53,155 nt of DNA from Verrucomicrobia bacterium Tous-C9LFEB (GCA_002304345.1 NEUU01000025.1:1-53155), one strand, 5' to 3'. Shown: positions 40,026 through 51,200, counted from the first letter of the stretch. Notes: generated by a model not told the origin, from the letters alone. Made by a program: numbers and translations.

Positions 40026-41420
40026 ATGCCCGGTTACGAAAAGATTGATTATTTGATTGAAGCTGAACTTGCCCAATCCCGCGAAGAAGGCAAAGACCTG
40101 CTCGCGCTCGAAGCCCTCCGCAAGGAACTCGAAGCCGCCAACCCCGATCTCATCGCATTCGAAGCGTGGCACGAGAAATTCCTCGCGCTCCCCATGCGTC
40201 CGGATTTTCCGTTCCAGGAGCCGAGCGACCTGGAATCCATTCAACGCTTGCGCCAAGGGCCGCGCCCGACTCTCTCCGTGGATTGGAGCGATGATTCGCT
40301 CGGCGACAAAATGCATGGTGCCTGGCTGGGACGCTGCGTCGGTTGCGCTCTGGGCAAGCCGTTGGAGAATTTCATGTTTGGCCGCAATGGACTGCGCTCG
40401 TATCAAATGACGCAGACTTACCTCACGGCGATTTCTCCCGAGGAATGGCCCATCCGCGATTATGTTCCCGCGCACTCACCCGCCGAAGAGAAGACAGGGC
40501 CGAGCATCTGCCCCCTCTCCACGCGCGAGCAAATTGCTTTCATGCAAACCGACGATGACATTCGCTACACCGTCCTCGGTCAACGCATTCTCCTCCAGCA
40601 TGGGAACAAGTTCTCCACGTGGGAAGTGGCGCGGGCCTGGATCGGACAGCTCTGCTATGCGCAGCTCTGCACCGCCGAGACCCAGGCGTATCGCAACCTC
40701 GTCATGCGCTATCGTTTTCACAACATCGAAAATCTGAAGCAAGAGGTAGACTGGAATTGGGTGGCCACCCACTTCAACCCCTATCGCGAATGGATCGGGG
40801 CGCAAATCCGCGTCGACTCGTATGGCTACGCCGCTCCGGGAAATCCGGAACTCGCTGCGGACCTAGCCTGGCGCGACGCGCGACTCACCCATGTGAAGAA
40901 CGGTATTTATGGCGCGATGTTTTGCGCGGCGATGATTGCGGCCGCGTTTGCCACGAATGATGTACGAAAAATTATCGAGGCCGGTCTGGCTGAGATCCCC
41001 GCCACGTCGCGACTGCATGCGGAAATGCGTCAGGTCATCGCGATCTGCGACAAATATCATTGTGACTCCGCGCAGTTCGAATCCGTCATCTCGGCGATCT
41101 ACGATTTACTCGGTCACTATCATCCGGTGCACACCAATAACAATGCCGCCGTGTGCGTGGCAGCTCTTCTGCTCTCGGGCGGAGATTTCGCCAAGGGCAT
41201 TACGCTGGCGGTGATGGGCGGATGGGATACCGATTGCAACGGAGCGACCGTCGGCTCCATCGTGGGAGCGATCACCGGAGCGAGACAAGCCCCGGAGCAT
41301 TGGACCGCTCGCCTGCACGACACGCTGAACTCCGAACTGATCGAGTATCACCCGATTGCCATCTCGGAGTGCGCGCGGCGCGCGTTGGATATTGCGAAGC
41401 GGGTGGCGAATCCGCAGTGA
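40026..41420 (+). CDS. ADP-ribosylglycohydrolase family protein, 464 aa
   Basis: Member of the DraG/ARH fold. The magnesium-binding acidic residues are visible: TDDDIRYT (D176-D178) and GGWDTDCNGATVGSIVGA (D401/D403). The core starts at about residue 93 (GDKMHGAWLGRCVGCALGKPLE). A helical N-terminal region of about 90 aa precedes it (DYLIEAELAQSREEGKDLLALEALRKELE), which is unusual in length for the core family. The family removes ADP-ribose from proteins or small molecules; the target here is unknown. Confidence 0.9.
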   Translation: MPGYEKIDYLIEAELAQSREEGKDLLALEALRKELEAANPDLIAFEAWHEKFLALPMRPDFPFQEPSDLESIQRLRQGPRPTLSVDWSDDSLGDKMHGAWLGRCVGCALGKPLENFMFGRNGLRSYQMTQTYLTAISPEEWPIRDYVPAHSPAEEKTGPSICPLSTREQIAFMQTDDDIRYTVLGQRILLQHGNKFSTWEVARAWIGQLCYAQLCTAETQAYRNLVMRYRFHNIENLKQEVDWNWVATHFNPYREWIGAQIRVDSYGYAAPGNPELAADLAWRDARLTHVKNGIYGAMFCAAMIAAAFATNDVRKIIEAGLAEIPATSRLHAEMRQVIAICDKYHCDSAQFESVISAIYDLLGHYHPVHTNNNAAVCVAALLLSGGDFAKGITLAVMGGWDTDCNGATVGSIVGAITGARQAPEHWTARLHDTLNSELIEYHPIAISECARRALDIAKRVANPQ

Positions 41421-41479
41421 GGGACACCATTTACAGGATCGGCCCAGAATATCGATCCTGAGGTCTGGGTGGTTTTCGG

Positions 41480-41525
41480 TAGGGCGGGACCTTGTCCCGC
41501 CAAGGCGCTTCACCGAAACGCCCTA
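41480..41525. repeat. REP-like double-hairpin element 5
   Basis: Outer arms TAGGGCG / CGCCCTA enclose GGCGGGACCTTGTCCCGCC and a second, imperfect stem (GGCGCTTCACCGAAACGCC). The next 25 bp carry AGAGCCTGTTTAAAGTAGGC in reverse, also seen in part beside the element at 25945. It lies between two convergent genes. Confidence 0.75.
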
Positions 41526-41557
41526 TAGCCGCATGAGCCGCCTACTTTAAACAGGCT

Positions 41558-42256
41558 CTAACTCTCGCTCGGATCGCTGGGACCGTCGCCAGCGTGCAGG
41601 CAGAAGCCGACGTTGCGCACGGTGTGGAGAAGTTGCGGCAGATCATCCGGCTCCAGCTTACGCCGCAGATTCTTGATGTGCACGTTGAGTACATTTGTTT
41701 CCGCCGCGAAGCTTTGATTCCAGACGTGGCGCGTCAGAATTTCCTTCGCCACCGGTTTGGGTGAGGCCGACATCAAATGCTCCAGAATGGCGAACTCGCG
41801 ATTCGTGAGTTCGATCAGACGACCGGCGCGGCGCGCCTGACGCGTCAGCAAATCCAGCTCCAGATCCGCCACGCGCAATTGCCGTGGCTCCTGCGGCCGT
41901 TGCCGGCGCATGATGGCGCGCAGACGGGCGACGAGCTCTTCGAAGCGGAACGGCTTGACGATATAATCATCGCCTCCCACATCCAGCCCGTGCACGACAT
42001 CGGTGACATCACCGGAGCCGGTCACAAAAATCACGGGAGTATTAATTCCCGACTCACGAAGTTGCGAGACCAGGGAAAAGCCGTTGAGCAACGGCAAGTT
42101 CACGTCTACGGCGAGAACGTCGTATTGATTTTTTTCGACCAAGCCACGGGCTTCCTCGCCGTCAAAGGCTTGATCCACCAGAAATCCCTCCGTCTCCAAA
42201 CCACGGCTTAAGTGCTTTGAAAACTTCCGATCATCTTCAGCCAACAAGATTTTCAT
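41558..42256 (-). CDS. OmpR/PhoB-family response regulator, 232 aa
   Basis: Two-domain transcription regulator. The receiver (about 1-120) has the acidic pocket EDD at residues 7-9, the phospho-acceptor D51 (LAVDVNLP) and the lysine of DDYIVKPFRF. The C-terminal winged helix-turn-helix matches the OmpR type (ELTNREFAILEHLMSASPKPVAKEILTRHVWNQSF). No sensor kinase is adjacent, so it is an orphan in this window. Two palindromes lie upstream of its start and may be its sites. Confidence 0.94.
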   Translation of the reverse strand: MKILLAEDDRKFSKHLSRGLETEGFLVDQAFDGEEARGLVEKNQYDVLAVDVNLPLLNGFSLVSQLRESGINTPVIFVTGSGDVTDVVHGLDVGGDDYIVKPFRFEELVARLRAIMRRQRPQEPRQLRVADLELDLLTRQARRAGRLIELTNREFAILEHLMSASPKPVAKEILTRHVWNQSFAAETNVLNVHIKNLRRKLEPDDLPQLLHTVRNVGFCLHAGDGPSDPSES

Positions 42257-42280
42257 TTTAGAAACACACCCGGAACACTC

Positions 42281-42292
42281 GTGTCACGACAC
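42281..42292. promoter_or_regulatory. Palindrome 1 upstream of the response regulator
   Basis: GTGTC-AC-GACAC is a perfect inverted repeat 24 bp upstream of the response-regulator start, in the region where a repressor or autoregulator could bind. It shares the GTCAC/GTGAC core with the second palindrome. Confidence 0.35.
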
Positions 42293-42388
42293 CATAAGCT
42301 TAAGTAAAGATCCTTATAGCTTCAATGCATTTTATCGCTCCACCCTAATCATTTATTCACGACGCGCCCAGTTTTCCTCTTGCCTAGG

Positions 42389-42406
42389 CGTCACATTATC
42401 GTGACG
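42389..42406. promoter_or_regulatory. Palindrome 2 in the response regulator / haemerythrin spacer
   Basis: CGTCAC-ATTATC-GTGACG is a perfect 6-bp inverted repeat with a 6-bp spacer, about half-way between two divergent genes. Possible operator for the response regulator; not proven. Confidence 0.35.
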
Positions 42407-42547
42407 AACGCGGTTTTCTCCTCGGTAAATCGAAAAAAGTCCGATCTCATTGACGCCATTCAGACAATAAATGTCTTACCCGCTTAAATAAAATCTAAAT
42501 TCGCACGGTCGAATTCCGAATGAAGAAAAGTCAAACCAAGGATGTAG

Positions 42548-43477
42548 ATGAAAAGCTTACAAGATGGACTGCAAGCGAACGATGAGATGAACAAGGCGAT
42601 TGAGGAAATCAAAGTCTCCGGACAAGCCATGGCGGAAGCCATTCGAAAGCTCATCGATGCCAGCCACTCCATCTCGGGCATCAGCCGCGAACTCGGCGAA
42701 ATTGGATTGCGCACCAAAATATTGGCCATCAATGCCGGGGTCGAAGCCGCGCATGCGGGAGACCGTGGCGCGACCTTCATGGTCGTCGCAAATGAAATCA
42801 AATCGATTGCCGAACGATGTCATCACGCCTCGGAACAGACGAGCGCCGTGATCAAAAATTCCATCGAGATCAGCGAATCGGCCATTGCGGTCGGCCACCG
42901 TATCGAAGGCAACATCCAGGGCATCATCGTCCATCAGCAAGACATCGCCGAAGTCCTCTGCCACGCCGCCTCGGCCCATCACGATATTGATTCCATTCAT
43001 CATCACGTGGGGGAATCCACCACGGCGGGTCCCACGCGACAATCGACCGATGGCTCCCTCCGTTATGAAGCTGCCACCATGTCGACCGGGGTCGAGACGG
43101 TGGATCAGCAACACCGCCAGTTGATCGACATGGTGAATCAGCTCGAAACCGCCGCACGCGAAGGCAAGGCCCGGCATGAGGTGGATCGAATGCTCAATTT
43201 TCTAGGAGAATATGTTCAGATTCATTTCAGCGCGGAAGAACGCATCATGGCCGAGCGTCAGTGCCCGGCCCTCGAAAAAAACAAAAAGGCGCACGCCGCC
43301 CTCATCGCGACGTACGGCCAGTGGCGAGACAAGTATGAAAAGGAGGGAGCCAAATTGAGCCTCGTCATGGACCTCAAAAACATTCTCTGCAAATGGCTCG
43401 TCAGTCACATTTGCGGCGTCGACCGCTGCCTCAAGGTGACTCTCCCCACGCGCACGCATGCCATGGCGGCGGGATAA
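42548..43477 (+). CDS. Soluble chemoreceptor-haemerythrin fusion, 309 aa
   Basis: A short cytoplasmic receptor signalling domain (about residues 1-150) has the hairpin tip RTKILAINAGVEAAHAGDRGATFMVVANEIK. It is joined to a C-terminal bacteriohaemerythrin domain (about 172-296). By alignment to the usual H-H-E-H-H-H-D set the ligands are H189, H226, E230, H249, H287 and D292, but the residue that should be the fourth His is N245 (LEKNKKAHAAL). No transmembrane segment is seen. A Shine-Dalgarno AAGGA lies upstream. Likely a cytoplasmic oxygen or iron sensor acting on a CheA. It converges on the MFS gene with 6 bp between stop codons. Confidence 0.88.
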   Translation: MKSLQDGLQANDEMNKAIEEIKVSGQAMAEAIRKLIDASHSISGISRELGEIGLRTKILAINAGVEAAHAGDRGATFMVVANEIKSIAERCHHASEQTSAVIKNSIEISESAIAVGHRIEGNIQGIIVHQQDIAEVLCHAASAHHDIDSIHHHVGESTTAGPTRQSTDGSLRYEAATMSTGVETVDQQHRQLIDMVNQLETAAREGKARHEVDRMLNFLGEYVQIHFSAEERIMAERQCPALEKNKKAHAALIATYGQWRDKYEKEGAKLSLVMDLKNILCKWLVSHICGVDRCLKVTLPTRTHAMAAG

Positions 43478-43483
43478 TGCGGC

Positions 43484-44764
43484 TTAAACTTCCGCGAGCG
43501 TGACGCGCTTCTCCGCGCCTTTTCCCATGTCTTTCGCCAGCACCGCCCACAGGATGGCCGCCACAAAAAGCGCTCCCGGCAAAATCATCACCGCCGCGCG
43601 CAGGCTTTGCCACGAATCGGAAAGCAGGCCGACAATTTCCGTCGACCAGAAATCCCCAAAGAGATGCGTGGCAAAGATGGAGACCGCCACCGCGCTAGCC
43701 CGCAAATTCACCGGCACCGATTCCAGCAACAAGGTGTTCACCGGACCTGTCGAAAGAAACGCCAGGAACATGGCGAGCGCCAGACAGATCATGGAGATCG
43801 TCGTGTTCGGAGAAAGAAAAGCCAGCACCGAAACCGGCACCGCCGCCAGCACCGACAAACTCGACAGCCACGCGTACCCCGAGGTCGAGCGCCGCTGCCA
43901 GGCCGTCGCGGCAAAACCGCCCACCAGCGTGCCGACCAATCCCGTCACCACCAGCACCGCGCCAAAAAAGAGCGCGGCCTTTTCATTCGGCACCTGATGA
44001 AAACGATTCAAGAAAGCGGGCCCCCAAAATCCAAACGCTCCCAAGGCAAACGTATACGCCGTGTACCCCCAGACCACGAGGTGATAACGCCCCAGCCGGG
44101 AGAGCTTCAACACATCCCGCAGCTTCGGTTTTTCCTGCGCCGCCTCAATACCCGCCCGCGCATCCGCCTCGCCGCGAGTCGGCTCGTGCATCCACAGCAG
44201 GATGAAAGCGAGCAACAATCCCGGCGCGCCCGCAAAATAGAACGCTTCGCGCCAGCCATAACGCTCGGACACCACGCCGCCCAGAATGTAGCCGAGCGCC
44301 GAACCCACCGGAATGGCCGTGTAGAAAATCGTCAGCGCGTTGTTGCGCCGCGCCGGTTCGTAGAGATCCGCGATCCACCCCGGACTCAGCGTGGCGTAGC
44401 TCGCCTCGCCCAACCCGACGAGCACCCGCATCGCCAGCATGAACGCGAAAAGCGAAGCGACACCGGTGAGCACCGTACCGAGGCTCCAGAAAAAGATGCC
44501 CGCAAAAATCAGCCACCGGCGCGGATAACGATCCCCAAAATAGCCGAAGAGCGGCGAGGTCACAAAATAACCCAGCATGAAAGCCGTCCAGAGCCGGCCC
44601 AATTCCCCATCGCTCAGCCCCAACTCGGCCTTCATTGGCACCACCACCGATGACAGCACCGAACGATCGAGGTAATGCAGCAAATTCAGGCCCGTGAGAA
44701 TGGCCAGCGCCACGTTCGAATTCGACGCCAGTCGCTTCCAATCGAGGCCTAATCGCGTTGACAT
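43484..44764 (-). CDS. MFS transporter, spinster-like, 426 aa
   Basis: Twelve-helix major facilitator. The first helix (NVALAILTGLNLLHYLDRSVLSSVVVPMK) and the A-motif GYFGDRYPRRWLI in loop 2-3 are clear. The helix-4 segment LAMRVLVGLGEASYATLSPGWIAD with its conserved Glu and the following GSALGYILGG resemble the spinster (Spns) group of lysophospholipid/sphingolipid transporters. The start at 44764 (MSTRLGLDWKRL) is preferred; the frame extends to 44851. The substrate cannot be read from sequence. Confidence 0.88.
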   Translation of the reverse strand: MSTRLGLDWKRLASNSNVALAILTGLNLLHYLDRSVLSSVVVPMKAELGLSDGELGRLWTAFMLGYFVTSPLFGYFGDRYPRRWLIFAGIFFWSLGTVLTGVASLFAFMLAMRVLVGLGEASYATLSPGWIADLYEPARRNNALTIFYTAIPVGSALGYILGGVVSERYGWREAFYFAGAPGLLLAFILLWMHEPTRGEADARAGIEAAQEKPKLRDVLKLSRLGRYHLVVWGYTAYTFALGAFGFWGPAFLNRFHQVPNEKAALFFGAVLVVTGLVGTLVGGFAATAWQRRSTSGYAWLSSLSVLAAVPVSVLAFLSPNTTISMICLALAMFLAFLSTGPVNTLLLESVPVNLRASAVAVSIFATHLFGDFWSTEIVGLLSDSWQSLRAAVMILPGALFVAAILWAVLAKDMGKGAEKRVTLAEV

Positions 44765-45280
44765 GCCGCGCACGCTACCGATTACCGGAGAAAAAAGCAA
44801 CAGGAACACTCTTGGGGTACAATATTCTCCTAACTTTTTTACTGAAAGCAAGATGCACCTAAAAAACTGTCTAGCATGGGTTTCTGCTCTTTTCTCCCGT
44901 TTGAGAAGATCAGCTAATTAATACAAGTATTATTAAAAAAATTAATCGATGCAGACCTCGCGTAATTTCAACGAGTTAAAACACCAAGAATACTTTCGCG
45001 TGTAGTTACCTTTAATTCTGGCACTTAGACTGCTTATTCATTCATTTTGAAGACTGAGGAATGAATGACCCTTTTGGCGCTAGATGAAAAATTTATAAAA
45101 ACCCCTTTCTAATAATAGAGAAATTAATACTTACTTAAAACATCCTTTTTTAACACTCCTGCAGCTTGACTCCTGAGAGGGAAAAGGGCAGTTTTTAGTT
45201 AGTTGATTGGGGTTAAAGATGCCGAGAGGCTAAGTAATCTATTCCGCCCCAAAAAAAACTTCGACACTATCGACCACTGC
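44765..45280. other. AT-rich spacer ahead of the giant adhesin gene
   Basis: About 515 bp with no convincing gene. It is clearly more AT-rich than the rest of the window. It holds a sigma-54-type promoter at 45018-45034 and no hairpin of note. The 5' leader of the adhesin would be about 235 nt, with GAGAGG near 45174. Confidence 0.65.
45018..45034 (+). promoter_or_regulatory. Predicted sigma-54 promoter of the giant PEP-CTERM gene
   Basis: CTGGCAC-N5-CTGCT has GG-N10-GC spacing (GG 45020-45021, GC 45032-45033). It matches the -24 box completely and the -12 box except for one T. It is oriented toward the adhesin gene. Some PEP-CTERM genes in other bacteria are controlled by RpoN with PrsK/PrsR, which makes this credible. 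The transcription start would be near 45045. Confidence 0.55.
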
Positions 45281-48200
45281 ATGCGCCCTTATTATTTACA
45301 AGCTTTCGGGACCTGCCGACGCGCCGCTTTTTCTGCGGCAGCGGTTCGGCTGCTTTCGATGGCGAGTGCGTGCAGCCTTGCGATCGGATGGCTCAGCACC
45401 ACGCCCGCTCACGGGCAATTCACTTACACCGAAGATTTCACCGGGACAACGGCGCAAGGCTGGAACTTTGTGCAGGGCTCCAGCGGCGAAGGAAGTCCCG
45501 CCTTTCTCACCGCCTCGCAGGGCATCGATAGCGTCGGACAAGGTTGGTTGCGGTTGGCGAGTTCGACCCAGAATCAAGCCAACGCCGTCTGGTTCGACAG
45601 CCCCATCCCCGCCGCCGGTGCGAGCGGCATCCAGATTTCATTCAGCATGGCCATGTACAACGCCACTGGCCTTGGTGGTGGCGACGGTATCGGTTTCTTC
45701 CTGTGGGACGCCAGCAGTACCTTTAACGCCGGTGCTTATGGCGGCTCTCTCGCCTACGCGCCAAAGACCACCATTGCCGGCTTGTCGGACGGCTATATCG
45801 GCGTCGGTTTCGACGTGTTCGGCAACTACTCCAATCCGACCGAAGGCCGCACCGGTGGTCCCGGCGCCACGCCCGAATCGGTCGCCATCCGCGGCGGTCC
45901 GTCGAGCGGCTACAATAACTACGATTACCTCGCGGGGAGCACGACTCCCTACGATCTCGACTTTGCGGGCCTGACCACGCGCCCCGACCAAAGCACGCAG
46001 TATCGCAATGTCCGCATCACCCTGAATCCGATTCTCGACGGCAACGGCAACGTCACCGGCACGCAAGTCATCATCGAAATGCAGTTTGGTGAAAACGGTC
46101 TCTGGCAAACCATGGTTTCCACCAACATCAACGGCACCCGCCCCGAGGAATTGCGCATGGGCTTCAGCGGTGCCACCGGCGACGCGCACGAAATCTACGA
46201 AATCAACAACCTGACCGTCTCGGTCACCGCCTCCGCCGATTCGAACATCTGGGACAACTCCAGCGGCAATTCCATCTGGAACAACAGCAACCCCACCAAC
46301 TGGTACGTCGACTACACCCCCAGCGACCGCGCCAACGTCATCTTCAACGACAGCTACGTCACCAGCAACCAGAACATCTCGCTGATTGGCACGCGCACCA
46401 TCAGCGGTGCCTACTTTGGCGGAACGTACAGTTACGTCCTGAATTCCGGCTCGGGAGCCACCCTGATTTTCGACACGGGTACGAGCACGCAATCGGCCAC
46501 GATCGCGCTGCTCAACAGCCCCAGCGGCAACACGAGCCACCAGATCAATGTGCCGATCGTGATGAACAGCGATCTCACCGTCTACAATTACGCGGGACAG
46601 ACCCTGACCTTGGGCGGCGCGATCGGCACCACCACGACCACGATCGCCATGGGATCGCACAATTTTTACAACCAGGGTAACGGCACCACCGTCGTCACCA
46701 GCACGATGAGCGGCACTGGCGCGGTTTTCGAAAACGGCGCGGGTGGCAAACTCATTCTCGCTGGCAGCAACACTTACACCGGACTCACCACCGTCTCGGC
46801 CGGTGCGTTGATTGCGGCCAATTCGCAAGCCCTCGGCAGCACCAGCAGCGGTACCGTTGTCAAATCCGGCGGCACGCTCGGCTTTAGCAATTCCGGCACG
46901 ATTGCCAACGAAGCGCTCACCGTCTCCACCGGGATCGGCGACGGCGGTCAGGGGCAATTGCACAATATCGCGGGCACCAATACCTTGGCCAGCACCGTAG
47001 CCCTGACCAATTCCAGTACCGTGGCGGCTCCCGTTCGCATGGCGGCCGATGCGGGGTCCACCCTCAACATCACCGGCGTGATTTCCGGCAACACCCTGAG
47101 CGGAATCGACAAGACCGGCGACGGCACGATCATCTTCTCCGGAGTGAACACCTACGCGGGAGCCACCACCATCTCCGGCGGCATTCTGCAAATCAGCGCC
47201 GACTCCGGCCTCGGCACCGCACCAGGCGCGGCGACTCCCGGATATCTGACCTTCAACGGCGGCACGCTCGCCGTCACGGCCAACACGGTGCTCAACTCCA
47301 ATCGCGGCATCCTGCTCGATACGATGAGCGGCACGATTCAGATCAGCTCCGGCACCACCACCACCTACAACGGTGCCGTGGCCGGAACCGGCAACCTGAC
47401 GAAAACGGGCGGCGGCACCTTGCTCCTCACCAGCACGAACAGTTATACCGGCGATACGAACATCAACGCGGGCAGCCTCATCATCAATACCGGGGCCAGC
47501 ATCAGCAACACCGGCAGCGTTAACATCGCCAACGTCGCGGGAGCCACTCTCGTCCTCAGCGCCAGTGAAACCATCGGAGCCCTCTCCGGCGGCGGCACGA
47601 CGGGCGGTGCGGTGAATCTCAACGGCAACACCCTTACCACCGGCGGCACCAACACCTCCACCACTTTCGGCGGCGTCATCTCCGGCACGGGCGGCGTCAC
47701 CAAGACCGGTACTGGCACGCTCGTTCTCTCCGGCAATAATACCTACACCGGTGCCACCACCATCAACAACGGTACCATCGCCCTCGGCAACAACAATGTC
47801 CTCGCCAACACCTCATCCCTCATCCTCAACGGTGGCACGCTCGCCGTGAACGGATTCACCGACACCGTCGGCACCCTTTCGCTCTCGAGCAGTTCCACGA
47901 TCGATTTCGGCGGACTCACCAGCCAGTTCACCCTCACCAGCGCCAACACGCCCACCAGCACCAGTTCGATTCTCTTCATCGACAACTGGACCGGCAGTCT
48001 CGCGGGTGGCAGCGGCAGCCAGCTCTTCCTCACCAACACCAACAGCGCCCTCCTCAGTCAGATTCAGTTCGAAGGGTACGCGGTGGGTGCCACCCGCTTG
48101 GCCACCGGCGAAGTCGTCCCCTCCGTCGTGGCCAATGGTTACTACTGGAATAACAGTCAAACCAACTGGGCCACCGCGAATGCCTGGAACAATGGAGCCG

Positions 48201-51200
48201 GAACTTCCGTGACCGGCACTCCCAACGCCACCGATGCCCTGGCCGTCTTCGGCAAGATCAGTTCCGCTGGCACCAATAGCGCCACCACGACGCCCAAGAC
48301 CGTCACCCTGAGCGCCAACCAAACACTCGGCTACGCGGTGTTCAACAGCACCCAGGCCACCGAAAATTACACCCTCACCGGCAGCGGCACGCTGATCTTC
48401 AGCGTCTCCAGCACCAACAGCGCCTACATCAACATGACCTCCACGGCGAGCAATCTCATCGCCGCGCCGATCGCGCTTTCCTCCTCTCTCGTCATCAGCC
48501 AGAACGGCACCGGCCTCCTCACGCTTTCCGGGCCCATCACCACCAACAACAAGAACATCACAGTCGACGGCTCCGGCAACACCGTCATCAGCGGCAACAT
48601 CAGCACCAGCACCTCTTCCCTCACCAAGACCGGCACCGGCACGCTTACCCTCTCCGGCACCAGTTCCTACTCCGGCGGCAACAACATCAATGGCGGTACT
48701 GTCGCCGTCACGACGGATCGAAATCTCGGCGCCACCGGCCACACCACCAGCTTCAGCAACGGTACACTCGCCACCAACGCCACCTTCTCCCTCTCCGGCA
48801 ACGTCGTCCTCAACGCGGGCGGCGGCACCATCGACACCGCGACAGGCACGACGCTCACTTCCAGCGGCAACTACATCGGCACCGGTACTCTTTCCAAGAA
48901 CGGCGCGGGCACCTTGATCCTCGGCGGAAACAACACCTACTCCGGCGCCACCAACATCAACGCCGGCACACTCGTCGCCAGCAGCAGCAACGCCATTGGC
49001 GACACGAGCGCCGTCACCATCGCCAATGTGAGTGGGGCGCGACTCGTCCTCAGTTCGAGCGAAACCATCGGTTCCCTCAGCGGCGGCGGTGGCACGGGCG
49101 GCCACATCACGCTCAATGGATTTACCCTCACCACCGGAGGCAACAACGCCTCCACCACCTATAGCGGTATCATCAACGGTACCGGCGGTCTCACCAAGAC
49201 CGGCACCGGTAGCATGGTGCTCGACAACAACAGCAGCACCTACTCCGGACTCACTTCTGTCAGCGCTGGCGAATTGATCATGGCCGCGTCCAACGCACTC
49301 GGCACCGGCAGCGTCACCGTGGCCAACGGTGCCATGCTCACCTTGAGCCACAGCAGCGGCCTTACAGGAGCGAATACCAAGACACTCACCCTCAGCGGTT
49401 CGGGCATCGGTGGCGTCGGCGCACTCAATAACGAAGCCGGTAACAACGCCTGGCTCGGCAACATCGTTCTCGCCAGCGGAGCCACCATTGGCAATGCCAC
49501 CAACCTCACCCTCAGCGGCAACATCAACGGCAACAACAATACCCTCACGATTAGCGGCGTTGGCAACACCATCATCTCCGGCATCGTCTCCGGCACCACC
49601 TCCGGGCTCGTCAAGACCGGCAGCGGCACCACCACCCTCTCCGGCGCGAACACCTACGGCGGCGCCACGACCGTCAGCGGCGGTGTTCTGGCCATCACGA
49701 GCAATACCGCCCTCGGCTCCGTCACCAGCGGCACCACGGTGGCCAATGGCGCTTCCCTCGCGCTCTCCAATAACATCACCGTCACCAACGAAGCGCTGAA
49801 CATTACCGGCACGGGTGTCAATTACGGTTCCACCTACAGCGGCGTCATCCAGAGCAGCGGCAGTAACATCATCACCGGTGCGGTCTCCATGTCTCTCGAG
49901 CCGGGCATCAACGTCACCAGCGGCACCCTCACCATGAGCGGTGTTCTCTCCGGCACCAGCGGTATGAGCAAGGACGGTCCCGGCACCCTCGTCCTTTCCG
50001 GCAGCAATAGTTTCAACGGCGCGGTTTCGGTCAACTCCGGCATTCTCGCCGTGCAAAACAACAACGCTCTCGGCACCGCCAGCACCTCGGTGCGCACCAC
50101 TGTCAATGACGGCGCCACCGTCCAGGTCGGCACGGCCTCCAGCGCATTGACCGTCGGCGAATCCTTCACCATCAATGGCTCCGGCGCGGGCGGCAACGGT
50201 GTCATCAATAACACCGGCGGCAATAACACGATCAGTGGCCTCATCACCATGGCCACCAATTCCACGATCGGCGCGGCCACCGGCACCACCCTCTCCGCCA
50301 CGGGCGTGGTCAACGGTTCCTCCAGCCTCACCAAAGTCGGCGCCGGAACGCTCGTCCTCTCCAACAGCAACACCTACACCGGTGCCACCAACATCAACGG
50401 TGGCACCCTCGTGGTTTCCGCCGACACCAGCCTCGGTGCCGCGCCCACCTCCCCTGCCACCGACAAACTCACCTTCGACGGCGGCAATCTCCAGACCGCC
50501 AACGCCTTTACCCTCGACTCCGACCGCGGCATCACCCTCAATTCCGGCGGCGGCACCGTCACGCTCACCACCACTTCCGCCGCCATCACCTACGGCGGTA
50601 TCGTCGCGGGTACCGGCAACCTGACCGTCAGTGGCTCCGGGCGCATGACGCTCAGCGGTAACAACACCTACACCGGCAACACCACCGTCAACGGCGCGAC
50701 TCTCGCCATTGCGGGAGATCAAAACCTCGGCGCAGCCCCCGTCTCCCCGACTTCCAATAACATCACCCTCAATAACGGCGGTACGCTCGCCATCTCGGGT
50801 TCCACCACGCTCGACGCGAACCGCGGCATTGTCGTCAGCGGCACCGGCGGCACCATCAACACCGCCACCGGCACCACGACCACGTATGGCGGCAGCATCA
50901 CCGGCTCCTCCAGCCTTACCAAGAGCGGCACGGGTACCCTCTCCCTCGATGCCGACAACGTCATCTCCAGCAGCACCTCCGTCATCCTCAACGGCGGCAC
51001 CCTCGCCACGAACGGGCATAACGGCGACTCCGGGGCCTTCACCCTCGCCTCCAGCTCCTCGATCGACATGGGCGGGCTCGATGCCGACTCCGTCTTCACC
51101 TTCGCCAGCATGACGTCCACCAGCACGGCCAGCAACGTGCTCACCATCGCCAACTGGACCGGCAGCCTCACCGGCGGCTCCGGCTCCCAACTCGTCAGTT

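Noticed and set aside
42489..42515. Sigma-28 promoter ahead of the chemoreceptor-haemerythrin gene
   Set aside because: TAAA-N15-GTCGAATT is well placed but matches the -10 consensus GCCGATAA in only about half of its positions; too weak to list.
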